Shown here: piece by piece, positions 11,831 to 23,912 of the stretch
Layout: every line of letters begins with the position of its first letter
How positions within the stretch are numbered: the stretch's first letter is position 1
Assembly: GCA_011037195.1 (NCBI GenBank)
Contig: JAAEAF010006603.1
Span: 1-64,000, forward strand
Length of the DNA: 64,000 nucleotides
DNA from: Triatoma infestans
Lineage: Eukaryota > Arthropoda > Insecta > Hemiptera > Reduviidae
Direction: 5' to 3'
The notes under the pieces: model-generated
Databases searched by the model: none
Told to the model about the DNA's origin: nothing
Seen by the model: the letters and a program-made list of their open reading frames with translations, nothing else
Translations under genes and position numbers: made by a program

Positions 11831-12321
11831 TTTTTACCAGACATTTAATTGCATTTAGTTTCCACAGGGGACAGAACTATCATTTTAGAGGTAATGTGGA
11901 AGCTATGTGACCGCAGGATATTGGAAAACGAATATTTTCAATATAAACCTACAATCAGGAAAAGGATGGTGTCAAACTGTATTAATTAGTTTGCGCTCAA
12001 TAATTTATACAAGATTAATCTCGCCATTAGCACACTAACTAAACCATCTATATATTCTATTACTGAATAAAATGTGAAAGTTATACTAAACCATTAATCA
12101 AAGTCAAACAACACTACACTGAATGCAAAAGTTTACTTACTCCATCTGGTTGCTGCTCTATTTACTAACTACTACTATTACAGACTATTACTGCTGCTGC
12201 ATGTACTGTATACTACTGCTCATTGGCGGAAATAACACCTAACTCGAGGGAAATTCTATGCTCTTAAGAAAAAACTATATTTCAGGTTTATTAATATTAA
12301 GATTACATTTCCGAAATTCTT
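11831..12321. other. No gene seen
   Basis: AT-rich DNA with a CTACTACTATTACAGACTATTACTGCTGCTG low-complexity patch near 12165-12200. Its right end holds the left target-site copy of the SINE that follows. Confidence 0.5.
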
Positions 12322-12583
12322 AGTCCTTACGCGTTGGTCTAGTGGCTAGCGCACTCGCCTTTCGTGCGAGAATTCGGGGTTCGATTCCCGTGAGGGCTAA
12401 GTCTGTGTTCACCCAGCATCGTGACAAAAGTGGGAAGCTACAGTTAGTAGCGCCCTAGATAGCGAAGGCCGGAACTAAACGGCGTGGGAACCGCTGCATG
12501 CTCACCATACCCCCCCACCATTCAAATTGCCATCTGGCAAGCCTTGGCCCTACATGGGCTGTTCGCCACAGGGTTTTTTTCTC
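12322..12583 (+). mobile_element. SINE family A (tRNA-Glu-derived), full copy
   Basis: The head reads like tRNA-Glu. The A box TGGTCTAGTGGCTAGCGC is followed by a CTCGC/GCGAG anticodon stem with a TTC anticodon in the loop, and the B box is GGTTCGATTCC. The body (AAAGTGGGAAGC, TAGTAGCGCCCTAG, GGCCGGAACTAAACGG) ends in GGGCTGTTCGCCACAGGG and a T run. An 11-bp direct repeat, CCGAAATTCTT, flanks it at 12311-12321 and 12584-12594: the target duplication of LINE-mediated insertion. Related copies lie at 19.3, 39.6 and 41.0 kb. The head should act as an RNA polymerase III promoter. It is not a functional tRNA gene, because the acceptor stem is imperfect and the transcript continues. Confidence 0.88.
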
Positions 12584-14409
12584 CCGAAATTCTTGTTCTA
12601 TTTACTCCGGAGTTATATCTGTTACAAAAAAGTTGCGCATTAGAGCCGTACTGTTAATTTTCTATGGATTCATAATATAATTCAATACATGGATACAAAA
12701 TATAATAATATAAAGAAAAAAAAAAGGGGGCCTTACTTCATAGAGTGACATCAAAACTGCCATAAAAACACTTACCTGCAACAAAAGAATAAACAATTAA
12801 TACATAATATTATATATGTTACAAATTTTATATATATTATCTAGAATGAAATATTTTACCGGCTTTATAAATGATCACACACTACAATCAATTTAACATA
12901 CGTGTTTTGCTATTTCTAGCAATTTTATTTGTAGTTAAATGATTAATATTCACCAAGTACATAGAAAGTAGAAAATTGAATTCCTCAAAAAAAAAAAAAG
13001 TAACATTAAAATGAAAGAAAGTGACTAAGGTAATGATAAACTGGCTGCCAATCTTAAATAAGCAGGACATAAAAAGGTAGGAGCGGTGAGTGGAATAACT
13101 ACTATTATTCAAAATAGCTCTACGCTATGAGAAAGAACGTTAAATAGCTGACATCAGATGAAAGTGGACCACACCTGGTGGATCGTGGGGCCAATGCTCA
13201 ACCATGGAAAGAAAATTCATCAACTTGTTTTCCCCTGCCGTTTTTAAAAAAGTTTGACCATCTTCGATATAAAATTAATCTAAAATTTTTCAACTTCACT
13301 CTTTATACGATGTATACCGTTGCTTTATTGGCTTAGTTGTAGTAGTTAGTACGACATACAACTAAAAAAGAAATATCATTTTGCCATAAATATGACATAT
13401 TTGTAATAAAGTTTCAACTACTTCCTAGTTCCCACAACCAAAAGGCCCACATGAAAAACTCTCCGGATTGTTTGCTTACAATAATCGATGTTCTTCTAAA
13501 TACTATTCCCAATCATTCCAAAACCTAATCTAAACATCACACTGATCTTATATTAAAATTTTCCATTGTAATATCTATAGGAATTTTTTTTTTTTTTTTT
13601 CAAGCAATGAACCTTTCTGGTATTATTCTGTACCATATTGTTCATCCACAGTAACCTTTCATTCACTCAAAACATACAAATGAAAATACACTGACCCAAG
13701 TCGGGATAGAGTATATTCCTCTAATCTCTTAATCTTAAACCTAAAGTTAAAAGCATTTTTATATAATATAAGGAATGTATAAATAACGATTGATTTCATA
13801 TAGCCTTTCACGTCATTTTTATATTTATTGCTTGAATAATGTATTAAAATTAATTAAATTAAAAAAAAAGTAATTACTGGGGAGACAATCTCTAAAGTTG
13901 AGAAGTTAATTGATGTGGGGAACACTAAAAAAGTAAATACTAAAGAACTGTTACGCTAAATGTCCTGATAACACTGGATCATTATATCAAATGGAGAAGA
14001 TGTAGGTGGTAAGGCTTTTCAATGGTGGCTTTTGTCTTTTGCACTTTTAGAAAACAGTTAACAAGTAGCCAATCTTAAAGCCATTGTAATTAATTGTGAT
14101 TGTGCATACCATTATTATCAGAAATTTCAATAGTAGAAAAAATAAAAACAAATTCTAAATTCCAAGTTTGTATTTTGAAATGAATACAATAATTTGCTTC
14201 TAAAAATACAATCTCAAGTACAATATTTCATTATTTCATTTTAATTATATTTATTTTATTTTATTTATATTTATTTTATAATTCAATGAAATAATGAGCA
14301 AATTTTACTATGAAATAAGATAAGCAAACAGTCGTTAACAACAGCAAACTATTTTAGGGCAAGTGTTTTCAAACTATAATTGACGTAAGAAAAATATGAT
14401 TAATTCTTT

Positions 14410-14411
14410 AA

Positions 14412-14445
<34 letters not shown>

Positions 14446-14447
14446 GT
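14410..14447. repeat. (ATT)n microsatellite
   Basis: ATT units with one interruption (AGT). Confidence 0.9.
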
Positions 14448-15191
14448 CTAATGCTACTCAATTTATGATTTTTCCTGAGAAATTGAATCTGTGATATTTT
14501 ATCCAATCTGATAAATGATCAATTTCTTCTTTTTATAACAGTAATTCCCATATACCTTTTCATTCGAGAACAACCGTCAAGTACAGAGCATTCCTCCAGA
14601 AATCCCTTATCCCACCGATCCCCTGCGGTGGTTTTCTCCTCAGATAACTAGATACATACTTCTTAATTTCTGTTTCAGAATTCTTTCACCTACAGACTAT
14701 TCGGTCCCTATTTCTTTCCGAATATTCTCATTTCTCATTTTTTTTTTTTTGGCATATCTCCGCCAGAAATTCATTTTTATATTGTAATTATAATTTTTCA
14801 AAATATATTTATTAATAAATGAATTTCCGAAAAAGTTTAAGGATGGATAACAAAGAAAATTTATTTAAATAATTTCCAAGGAATGAGAGCTAAGTATTGA
14901 GACTTCTTTCGTTAATCTTGTATTTATAATAAAAAACAATTGTAAGTGCGCTTGTTGTCAGTGGAGGCTTTTATTGAAATGGTTTCCGTATCGGTAGCCT
15001 TTAAGCTCTATTTGAAGATGATTACATGTCCAAGGAAAATGTATTTACTATCTTGATCGCAATGTGGACAAAAATTTGATTTAAAATTTCATCGAATAAT
15101 TTAATTCGGTTGGTATATTCGTATATTTTCCTAAAAGTCGAATTAATGCGGAGGTTGCGAATGAATGCTTTGTTAAAAACTTTATATCACT

Positions 15192-15219
15192 ACAACAACA
15201 ACAATAACAACAACAACAA
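15192..15219. repeat. (CAA)n microsatellite
   Basis: CAA units with one AAT interruption. Confidence 0.85.
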
Positions 15220-15839
15220 ATCCCATTGTTCTATGCAGTGACATCATGCAAGTAAAAGTGCTGATGAACGATTAACAATTTTTATCATTAAATTATATTT
15301 CCAAGGTCAACAGTTAAATGAACTTTATTTTGGTAGTTTCATATACTTATAATTAAACAGGTATTCAAAATCTCTGCAAATCTCCGTTAAAATTAAATAT
15401 CTTCACTGTGTCTTAAAGAAAGTATTAGGGTCATATCAAATTTTAAAAATTGAGTTGTTTTACCGGACACACCAGTTTTGAAATTCCTTGAGTATGAAAA
15501 CAATATTTTCAGCAATGACTTAAAAATATACCTTTAATATGTGACTTAATATACTTTAATATGTGCTCAAAATATACCTAAAACCGTTTATCTGCCAACG
15601 CCACAAGAAGGTTTCAGTGAAATCCATCAACTGGTAGGAAAATGCAATTCCTGGAATCTTTTTTTTTTTTCAGATTTTTTGCGATTTTCTAGAAAAAGAC
15701 TCGCAACGGTTTTCTTTAAATGTAGTATATTGTGATAATTAACGGCCACTTTTATTAAAACATTTTTCCAGGTAATGAAGGGTGGCTCTAGTGGAACTAC
15801 AATATTAATATTTCCTCTAAACTTGGATGGAATATGTAA

Positions 15840-16400
15840 TGTAATTGAATTCTACTATCACTATAATACTGCCATATTAGAATTTCAAATTGGAATAAAA
15901 TTGGCTAATTGAAAGCGTAACTGTAACGAAAGTCCAACAAAATCCGCCATTTGTAGAAATAATAGGAAGAAAACGAATCTGATGTGAAATAATCACACGA
16001 CTTTCTCTTGCGGCAATCTATAAAGTTATAAATACAGATTTTCTTCAAAATTAATGCTTGCTAGATATTTATTTGATCTTCAATGTTAAATGAATGGGAG
16101 AATCTCATCTAAATGTGCTTGTATATAATATGTAGTTCATATACCAAATTAAAAGAAAATCTTTGAAACCATTTTCGAGAAAAACGTAAAAAACTGAAAC
16201 AATCCATTCAGTAAGGATAAATTTTGATAGATAACTTCCTATGGATACCATGGCGATAACCAAACGGAATGTCACGACGATTTTTCATTTTTAAGCTATG
16301 CTGGTTCACATCAACAAAAGACCATTTTCTGAAAAAAATCACTTTTTCCTACTCAGAGGACGTGTATATCAGGTGAAAACTCAATTTTGGAACTTTACAT
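15840..16400 (+). repeat. Dispersed repeat family 'R', one of the longer units
   Basis: Ordered blocks match other copies. GATGTGAAATAATCACACGA with CTTTCTCTTGCGGCAATC lies near 15980-16020, a CATTTTCGAGAAAAACGTAAAA block near 16170, GATACCATGGCGATAACC near 16245, and AAATCACTTTTTCCTACTCA near 16340. The same order is seen at 2.5-3.0 kb and, in part, at 54.9-55.5 kb. No terminal repeats or coding capacity are visible. Confidence 0.5.
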
Positions 16401-19182
16401 GATCACAATACTCATCAGTATCATTACAATATCAGTATTAAGAAAATTAAATAAAAACAAAAAAGCTCGTTAGCGCGATTATTTAAAATTACTCAAATTA
16501 GCAAAAACAAATACATATATATATATATGGATATTATTGTATAAAAAAATAATAAAATACTGATGTAATGTGTATTTTTCTAATAATTAAAAAAAAGAGA
16601 ATCAACAATAAATGACCTTAACACATTACGTAGGTGTGGCTGGCTGTTTAGACCTTGTATCAAAACAATTTGCTAATATTTTTTACAATTAATATATCAA
16701 CAATTTTTATAACGATAAAAATTGTCACCAACAGCGATGATGTAAAATTTTGTTTTACAAGTTTTCTATAAAATACCTACAACAAAGTCAAAATAGTGTA
16801 AAAGAAGAGTGTAAAAAGTTGTGAGCAGGTTGTCTACTTAATGATAAATAAAATAAAGATCCCATCCCGACAATTTTACTTTTCTGTTTCTTTTTGAAGA
16901 TTTTTGTTTAACGGGAACATAATTCTATAGGGGTCGTTATCCTGGCTGTTGGCCAGTATGCGTAAAAATGCTTTAAACAACGCTTATAGTCTTTTCACCA
17001 GTAAAATGCATATTTACTTTAGGAATTTACTGCAATCAAAGGAGAATAAGGTTGTTTTAGTTTACACTAAGCTGGACCATAATGGCCAGCTATAAAGGGG
17101 CCATTATTGGGAGTTTGGCTATATATTGTTATCACTAGCCGGATAACCTAGTTTTTGCCAGTTAACAAAATTATCTCCACTTAAGGAATGAGCTTTGTAG
17201 ACTTGTACAAACTTATAAAATGGATAATAACATGAAACCAAATTATGATAGTGATTTCCATTCAATGATTTACATAATGTCAAAATAATTTTGTACACTA
17301 ATTCATGGCTAAGAATGTATATATTACAAAATATTGTATTTCAGGTCTAATGTTAGGCACATCTATCTATATAATTGGTCATATTTTAAGTTAAAGACAG
17401 ATGTCTGTTGTTAACAAAACTATAAAAACACTATAAATCTATGTAAATATATTTTCTAACAAGGTCCAGTCATGGTATATATATATTGTCAAATAGAAAC
17501 TGTATGATGATACAGTTCGTTGGGTTGAAACATGTCACTTTGTCTCTGTCCCAATGACGAAGTATATAACGGTATTTATGATGTCACCAATAAATATTGT
17601 ACGGACATTTTAGACAAATTACTTAATAATACAGTTATTCAATTTGGCTTCTTCTTTTTCTTTTTTTAGCAACAATAGGTAACACCACTTTCTGAGTGGT
17701 CTATATTAATGAAGGTGAATTAATAACTGTTTCATACATTAAAAAATTACTACTACTTATCCTGTATTACATTTATTTATAGATAATTAACTTATAATTA
17801 TTTTATCTAAAAATTACATAGAACTTTTGAAAGAATGAATTTAATCCATTGAAAAAACACACATTTCATTACAACACACATCTTTACATTAAGTAAAGAG
17901 ATATGTTGTGTACATTAGACAAATCATTTCACTGATATGTAGGTAGGTAAGTACCATTTATAAATGAAATGGTTTAGATATGTGTCTATTACCATCCTCA
18001 GCAGTAGAGTAGTATTAATATAATTTATAATTTATATATTGGGTGTTGTTGTGTGTATTGAAGTTTATTGTATTAGTAATGTGTATTAGTTATTGTCTGT
18101 GGTGCATTAGCTAATGTTTTCGTATGTGTATTTGGACTATGTGTTTTGTTATTGAATGAAATAAATACTAATTATTAATGAATAAGGGAATTTGTTCTTA
18201 GGAAGCATCTTCCTTACAATCTAAAGATTCTTTTTTATGAAACAAGGGACTGCTTAATTTTAATGCTCTGTTCTTGAGTGCAAGGACAGTCTTAATTTTA
18301 CATCTAAGTTGGTGCGATACCAGCTGTAATAGTTCGTGATAGTTCTCGCAATCAATTTCCAATAGTATCTTTTAACAAAATTCATTGAGTCATCTAAAAC
18401 TTAGAAAAAAATTAGTGGTATTAGATGAAGTAGAATTTTTATACTTCTCTTAAACTCTTGACTTCAATATATTTTATTTTTTATTTATTTATTTACTAGA
18501 GTCACAACTTAGTAATTGACGTTAAAAAAAAAAAACAGCTATTAGTATTTTCGCACAAATTTCAATTCAAATTAAATAGATTTCCAAAGATTTAAGAATT
18601 CTGAAGGTAATATACTATCTTTGATTTGAATTTCGATTAACGTTCTACTGATTGTAGTTTTTTATTGGAAATATATTTATTTATTTAAAATAAATGTTAC
18701 AGATACCGTTTTTACGAAAATTTTCCACGCATAAAATAAATAATATAAAGTAACATATTTGGAATGATTATCATTTGTCGTCAAGTTGAACCGTGTCAGT
18801 ATTCGTTATAAGCCGAGGTATTGCCCAAATTGCAGTAAGCTTCTTCAGGGCAATGTTGAATCTAATGATAAACCGCAATCCATCATATAATATGGTGATA
18901 GACAATTCTAAGGGTGATGTAAATTCAACGAACAATTTAACAATTTTAATTATATTGTATAACAAACAATTACATTCGCAGTTTTTTTATTTTTAAAACA
19001 ATCTAACATCAATTATTCATAATTTTCTCCCACAATGAGAGCACTGTAGACACATATCAGAAATATAAGAGAAAATTTAAAATTTATATGCAAATAATGA
19101 ACACCATATAAATAAATATTTAAGACAAAAGTCTCAAGTAAATCTTGAATGGAATTTTCACACTTCTTCCGCTTCTAGCGAA

Positions 19183-19184
<2 letters not shown>
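16401..19184. other. Long AT-rich stretch, no gene seen
   Basis: Mostly unique AT-rich sequence with short TA tracts (for example 16514-16530). There are short open frames on both strands near 18.8-19.0 kb with no recognisable motif. Nothing else supported. Confidence 0.5.

Positions 19185-19215
<31 letters not shown>
19185..19215. repeat. (TC)n microsatellite
   Basis: About 15 uninterrupted TC units. Confidence 0.95.
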
Positions 19216-19216
<1 letters not shown>

Positions 19217-19304
19217 ATGGTCATCCTTTTATCTATAACCTTCAGTTTCTTCTCTTCTGGCTTTATAGTTATCTCTATAGCAATTGATTATATAACATTC
19301 ACTT

Positions 19305-19493
19305 CCCGTGTGGGCAAACACAGCATCGTGACAAAAAGGTGGGGAACTACAGTTAGTAGCGAACCTAGGTAACTAAGACCAGAACTAATAGTGGTGGGAA
19401 CTGTAGCGTGCTTACCACATGCCCCTCAATAAAAACCGCCATCTAATAAGCCTTTTATGAGCTGTTGTACTAATTTTTTTTTTGTTCAGTTCT
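19305..19493 (+). mobile_element. SINE family A, 5'-truncated copy
   Basis: Only the last bases of the tRNA head (CCCGTGTGGGCAAA) remain. The family body follows (CAGCATCGTGACAAAA, ACTACAGTTAGTAGCG, CATGCCCCTCAATA), then GAGCTGTTGTACTAA and a T run. It is clearly more diverged than the copies at 12.3, 39.6 and 41.0 kb and lacks both promoter boxes. Confidence 0.8.
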
Positions 19494-19929
19494 GAAGGGT
19501 GTAGTCGTAATGGACGTAAAATTCCGATCTTGGTATTTGTGTCTTAATGACCCGATTCATAGTTGTTTAATGTTCTATTTATATATTTATGCTTTATAAT
19601 ATAAAAAAAAGTCAAAAGTCACACAAATAATATAACAATGAGCATAATAATGATTAATAAATATAAAGAGCAAGATATGAATTACTTGTTAAATTTATAT
19701 TTGTTCTATTATGAAATAAAAGAAATACTGACGATGAATACAAACATACAATGTAATGCTGCTCTTTGTAGTTTCAATTTTTAAATGCTAGGAATTTCCG
19801 CATTGTATTAAACAGCACGTTATATGAATTCAGTGATCGCAATATTCTTGCGCAATATATAAATCCGCGTTATATGGGAATCTAGTACAGTATGTTATAA
19901 AGTGCATTATTTGACCCACTGATTGATAA
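19494..19929. other. No gene seen
   Basis: AT-rich unique sequence. Nothing recognised. Confidence 0.5.
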
Positions 19930-20370
19930 AGAGGAGCCTCTTTCCACCGCAACCTACAGAAAGAGGTCTATTGTGGATCCCCTACGGTTACAGCAAATCC
20001 TTCAGCTTCACCCTTTTACTCAGGGCTAGCAAAGCTGAAAGCGGTTCCGTCATGAAGCTCATGGCTTCGGGACTGCTTGTTCCTAGTTGAAGAAACCTTG
20101 TCTACATCAGGCCGGCAAACTCAAAGAGAAAATGTGTACGGGGGTTCCTTCCTCGGCCTTGCAGAATCGGCATAGTGCGTTATCTGCAAGTAGTAGTAGT
20201 GGGTCCATGTGCCTATTCAGTCTGCAATCCCCAAATAGACTCACTATTGACCTTATAGCCCTTCGGCTAGGGTTCAATAAGTTCCGGGTGAATTTAGCCA
20301 AATATCTCTTAATAAAGAGTTTAGTAATGTCACTAGTGCCAGCTGATGTCGCAGCACAATCTTGAATATA
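19930..20370 (-). pseudogene. LINE ORF2 3' end: Cys-rich C-terminal region
   Basis: The minus strand gives SLFGDCRLNRHM, then ALCRFCKAEEGTPVHIF near 20140-20250. This matches the TG-CRLNRHL ... CRFC-EEEETP-HIL signature at the end of many arthropod LINE ORF2 proteins. The region after it (to about 19930) reads like the rest of the C-terminus and a 3' UTR, with stops. No RT domain is left, so it is a 5'-truncated copy. The zinc-binding-like CCHC tail is thought to bind template RNA or DNA. Confidence 0.7.
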
Positions 20371-20408
20371 TCCAAGATTTCAACCCGCATTATCGCTGTA
20401 ATTAAATA

Positions 20409-20480
20409 TAAAGTAAAGAAATGCCTATTTTTTCAGGCAGACTTAACGCCCAACTACCAAATTAGGTGTCATGGACCGGA
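20409..20480 (-). mobile_element. SINE family C, tail fragment
   Basis: The AAAGTAAAGAAATGCCTATT, TTCAGGCAGACTTAACG and CCAACTACCAAATTAGGTGTC blocks match the tail of the SINE inserted in the gypsy integrase (24046-24250). The tRNA-like head is missing. Confidence 0.7.
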
Positions 20481-20587
20481 AACTTTAATTAAGTATCTTA
20501 TAGCTTAAATAATATTTTTATCTGACAGCATGGATAGCTTTAAAAGTAAAATTATGAATTTTACATAAGTACGCCAAAGATATTTAG

Positions 20588-20690
20588 AAACCGTGAGAGA
20601 TTTTGTCCGTGATAGCCTGCATCATTCTGTGGTCATCCAACCAGTTTCACATGTTCATCAAGTAAACAGTGTGATATCATTGTTTAAGTG
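20588..20690. mobile_element. Foldback element 'FB', copy f, single-arm fragment
   Basis: GAGAGATTTTGTCCGTGATA, GCCTGCATCATTCTGTGGTC and ATCCAACCAGTTTCACATG match the left arm of the FB family. The hammerhead-like core next to it is reduced to the ACCAGTTTC stem III region. No second arm was found nearby. Confidence 0.6.
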
Positions 20691-21081
20691 TATAAGGCAA
20701 AAGCATGTTTCACATTTCACAGTCATGGATTGTAGAATATTTTTTGAATAAATTAATAAACACCTTTGAACTTGTAGATCAAAAACCAGTTTCCAATTTA
20801 AGGTAATTCCAAGATAAGGTAGGTATTTTTGAAGTCAAAGAGAGAGAGAGAGGGGGGGGGTTATCGTCCGCCTTTATCATTTTCAATTGGTTCAATTGGT
20901 AGACCAATGTAGTTTTTTTCTTTTTGTATATTTGTTAGCTGTACCTTTACAGGACATTTCTTCTTTAAACTAAGAACGTAAAAGGATAGGATAAGAGTGG
21001 CTTTTATAAGCAATTCCATCCACTGTAAAAAACCATTAGGCTGACTAAATATAATGATGATGGCACAGTATTGGAATTGTA
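20691..21081. other. No gene seen
   Basis: AT-rich sequence with a GA tract followed by a G run near 20839-20861. It is the left flank of the gypsy element. Confidence 0.5.
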
Positions 21082-21528
21082 AGTAATGGTGTGGAGTTGT
21101 ATTTGTAGTAGTGGTAGTGTGTAGCACGAGCGTTTTAGTGAAAGGGGCTTATAAGTTTGTAATTTTAAAAGAGAATGAAGACTAGTAATAATAAGGTAGT
21201 CACACTGTTTTTCAAAAGATATATTCTCTAAGAGAAAATAAGTTAACAACAATATGCTTATAAATTAATTGGAATAATTCTTAAAACTTGATACTGGCTC
21301 TGATGTTTTCACTTTGATAGCTAGAACGAGTCTGTCTTAAAATATTTCTTCTCTTTGTCCGTTTAGTGCCTCCCTTGTTAGTAGAAGGGGTCAGAACAAA
21401 GCCATAAAGGTTCTTGGACATTCCTAGTAACGGTATTCGTATTACCTGGCTGGTCCTTTGCAACATATTTTGATAATTTAGATTTATTTAAAATTTAATA
21501 TTATTTCAAGTTTCTTGCATCCATCACA
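21082..21528 (-). repeat. 3' LTR of the gypsy element
   Basis: It pairs with 29219-29666. On the minus strand it starts TGTGATGGATGCAAGAAAC and ends near CACACCATTAC. The end base has changed relative to the other LTR (AG instead of TG on the plus strand), so the exact boundary is uncertain by 1-2 bases. Confidence 0.92.
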
Positions 21529-21546
21529 TTATCCCCCCTCCCGGAG
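21529..21546 (-). other. Polypurine tract of the gypsy element
   Basis: On the minus strand the segment reads GGGAGGGGGGATAA immediately upstream of the 3' LTR. This is where plus-strand DNA synthesis is primed in LTR retrotransposons. Confidence 0.8.
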
Positions 21547-21569
21547 AAATTTTTCGGCACGAAAAATTT
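21547..21569. repeat. Perfect 10-bp hairpin next to the PPT
   Basis: AAATTTTTCG, loop GCA, CGAAAAATTT. Confidence 0.85.
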
Positions 21570-21626
21570 GGGAGGTGATCTAGAGTTGTAGAGGCTTTTG
21601 GGAGGTGATCTAGAGTTGTAGAGGCT
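21567..21626. repeat. 30-bp tandem duplication in the gypsy 3' region
   Basis: Two identical copies of a unit beginning TTTGGGAGGTGATCTAGAG. Confidence 0.95.
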
Positions 21627-21713
21627 TGAAGGTTATCCTCTGGTAAGGTGAGAGGCGTGTGTGTAGCCTCTGCAAAGTGGCTGTGTGTTGTAGGCTGCAG
21701 TCATCTTCTTCTG

Positions 21714-21855
21714 GAGCAAACGCTGCTTGAGGTGTGAGCGTTGCTGTGTGTTTGGATATCTTATACTCGAGCGAACGCTGCGTGAGTGGGTGAGCGTTGC
21801 TGTGGTGGTAGGATGATAGGCGAACACTGCTTGGCGAGTGAGAGTGTTGCTGATG
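21714..21855. repeat. Three tandem hairpin-forming units of about 50 bp
   Basis: Units start near 21714, 21769 and 21818. Each has GCRAACRCTGC followed by GTGAGMGTKTTGCTG. The two halves are partly complementary (AACGCTGC and GAGCGTTGC), so each unit can form a stem-loop. Confidence 0.7.
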
Positions 21856-22311
21856 AAGAAGTGACTGGCAAGGGTAGACAATATAGGCTTCTGAGTGATG
21901 GTGATGGATGTAATTTCTTGAGTACTTGAAGTGACTCTATATGCATATATGTGTTTTTGTTAATATGAATCTATATAAACGAAAATCATATGTTTTTCTT
22001 GAAGTGTTTCTATATAAACGAAAATTGCTTAAATAATTCAAAATAATTATAGGTACATTACAGAAAAATTTATAGTAATAAATAAGTTTAGTAAGCAGTA
22101 AAATTTAAATGAACAAGTTAAATAAAATACATATATAGCACCACGAAATCTATTTATTAGTGTGGTGATAAAAATACATTAAAACAAAACAAAACAAAAA
22201 ATGAAGGGAAGGTATTGAATAAAGTTTTTAGAAGAGAGCTAATTAGTAAGATAAGGTGTTAAGATTCTAGTTAAGGATTTGTTTGTTTTTATGTGATTAA
22301 GTATGTTTTCA

Positions 22312-22601
22312 ATTTCCATTTGGAAATATTGTGTTGTTGATCCCTGTCCATTTGGAAATGTTGGGTCGTTAGTCAATTTCCCTTTGGAAATGCTGTGGTG
22401 TTATTTTATTTCCTTTTGGAAATGTCGTGTAAGTTTATTTCCCTTTGGAAATTTGTGCAGTTTGTGAGTATTCCATTTGGAATAAGTCCAGTTGGCGTCC
22501 TTTTCTTGTCCATCTTGAAGTAATATTTATATGTCTAATTTATTAATTGCTGCATGTGCAGGCATATTTGTGTATATTTTTGTTATTTCCCTTTGGAAAT
22601 A
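22312..22601. repeat. Cluster of seven near-palindromes TTCCNTTTGGAA
   Basis: Sites start at about 22312, 22346, 22375, 22407, 22437, 22470 and 22584. The core TTCC-N4-GGAA is kept while the bases between vary. The first six are spaced 29-34 bp. Candidate binding sites for a protein; none identified. Confidence 0.8.
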
Positions 22602-22987
22602 CGTGCAGTTAGTTGGTGTTCATCTTGTGGAAAGAAATTGTTGACCTAGTTGTACATCGACAACTGTTGCATTTGCAAACAGATATATATAATTTTCAGT
22701 TTGTGTAGTCTTATTTACTATGATCATAGGTTATAATTGTGATCGTACTCAGTGTGTGGTTGGGGTAATATTAGTATACGTAGCGAATTCATCGATTCAT
22801 TATTAGTTTAAATGTTTGTTTGATTTAGTTTAGTTTTGTGTGTTTGTAGGAGGATTATAGGATTATGAGGAATCCGAAGTTTAGTATCATTTCCTTTTGT
22901 AGAATGTTTGATCTGAAACTAATTCTTTTAACACAAAATTAATTTATATATATATAAATACATGGCTAACATGCTATTTTCATGCAA

Positions 22988-23041
22988 CATTCATAGACAT
23001 GCAATTCATGCATACATTCATAGACATGCAATTCATGCATA
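22988..23041. repeat. 27-bp tandem duplication
   Basis: Two identical copies of a unit beginning CATTCATAGACATGC, itself rich in ATGCAT-type palindromes. Confidence 0.95.
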
Positions 23042-23912
23042 CACATGCAATGATGTAGCTGTGAAGAAGTTTGATTCTGGAAAGAGAAATTTTAAATTAA
23101 ATTAATGTTAAATTAAAATATTGCTGAACACTTAATTTTATAGAAATTCTTATAACTAAGACATTTTTTGCTATTGAAGTAAATATTAAGTTATTAAGGT
23201 AAGTAGCTACTTTGTGGGGTATGCATGCATATTTGGGCCGTCGTAATCCAAGAGCTATTCAGCTATGCTGTGCTTTCTAGGTACCTTGAACATACATTAA
23301 GAAAACAATGAAATATTAGAAAATGTTAGATTAATAAATCAAAGATCGTCAAATATATAAAAAAATAAGGTAATGCAGTTTTCTTTTAAAGCGACCCGAA
23401 AAAAATTAGATACATATGAATATCTAAATAAACATCAAAACATCAAACTATATAGGCATTATGCTTTAGACATTAAATCTGCAAAAAAAATATATACAAA
23501 TTATTAATATTAGGTATATACTTATATTATTAGGTATATCATAATGAAAAATTTATACTAAATCAATGTCAATTATTTAAGAATTTCTCAATTTCTGCAT
23601 TGAATCGTCGTCGCTGGAAGAGAAAGAAAAATGTGTTAACTAAGCAGCAATAAGTTTACTGTTCATTTTGGATTCTGCAAATAAAATAAATTTTAAATTA
23701 TTGTAAGTAATATACATTTTAGTTCTTAAGACTAATTAATTGATTACATGCATTTTTTTTTTTTATTTTTTTTATTTTTTTAAATATGGTAAATAAGTTT
23801 ATTAATTAAATGGCATTAATTAAATATATACATATATACATGTGGTGTATTTTGTGGAGTTGAGAATAGGTTAAGAAGTGTGTCATGTAGAATGAGAATG
23901 ATTTCTAGTGTT

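Larger units (their letters stand above)
12595..15830. other. Long AT-rich stretch, no gene seen
   Basis: No supported coding frame. It contains poly-A/T runs, ATT repeats at about 14410-14447 and a CAA-type tract at about 15192-15219. Text near 15420-15480 and 15700 shares words with repeat family R but is too diverged to delimit. Confidence 0.5.
21529..23912 (-). other. Gypsy 3' non-coding region between integrase and 3' LTR
   Basis: About 2.4 kb with no env-like or other long frame on the element's strand. It contains a perfect 10-bp hairpin (21547-21569), a 30-bp tandem duplication (21567-21626), three tandem hairpin units (21714-21855), a cluster of near-palindromes spaced about 30 bp (22312-22601) and a 27-bp tandem duplication (22988-23041). 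Either an envelope gene was lost, or this is a long regulatory 3' region as in some gypsy lineages. Confidence 0.7.

Noticed and set aside
12322..12400. tRNA-Glu gene
   Set aside because: The sequence has tRNA boxes but an imperfect acceptor stem, continues into a SINE body, and recurs in several copies with target duplications.
18771..18996. Overlapping small genes on both strands
   Set aside because: AT-rich frames without motifs, codon bias or conservation evidence.
22312..22601. CRISPR array
   Set aside because: The repeats are short imperfect palindromes with non-unique spacers inside a eukaryotic retrotransposon.
21529..23912. Envelope gene of an errantivirus-like gypsy
   Set aside because: No long frame on the element strand, no signal peptide or membrane segment, and only short repeats.
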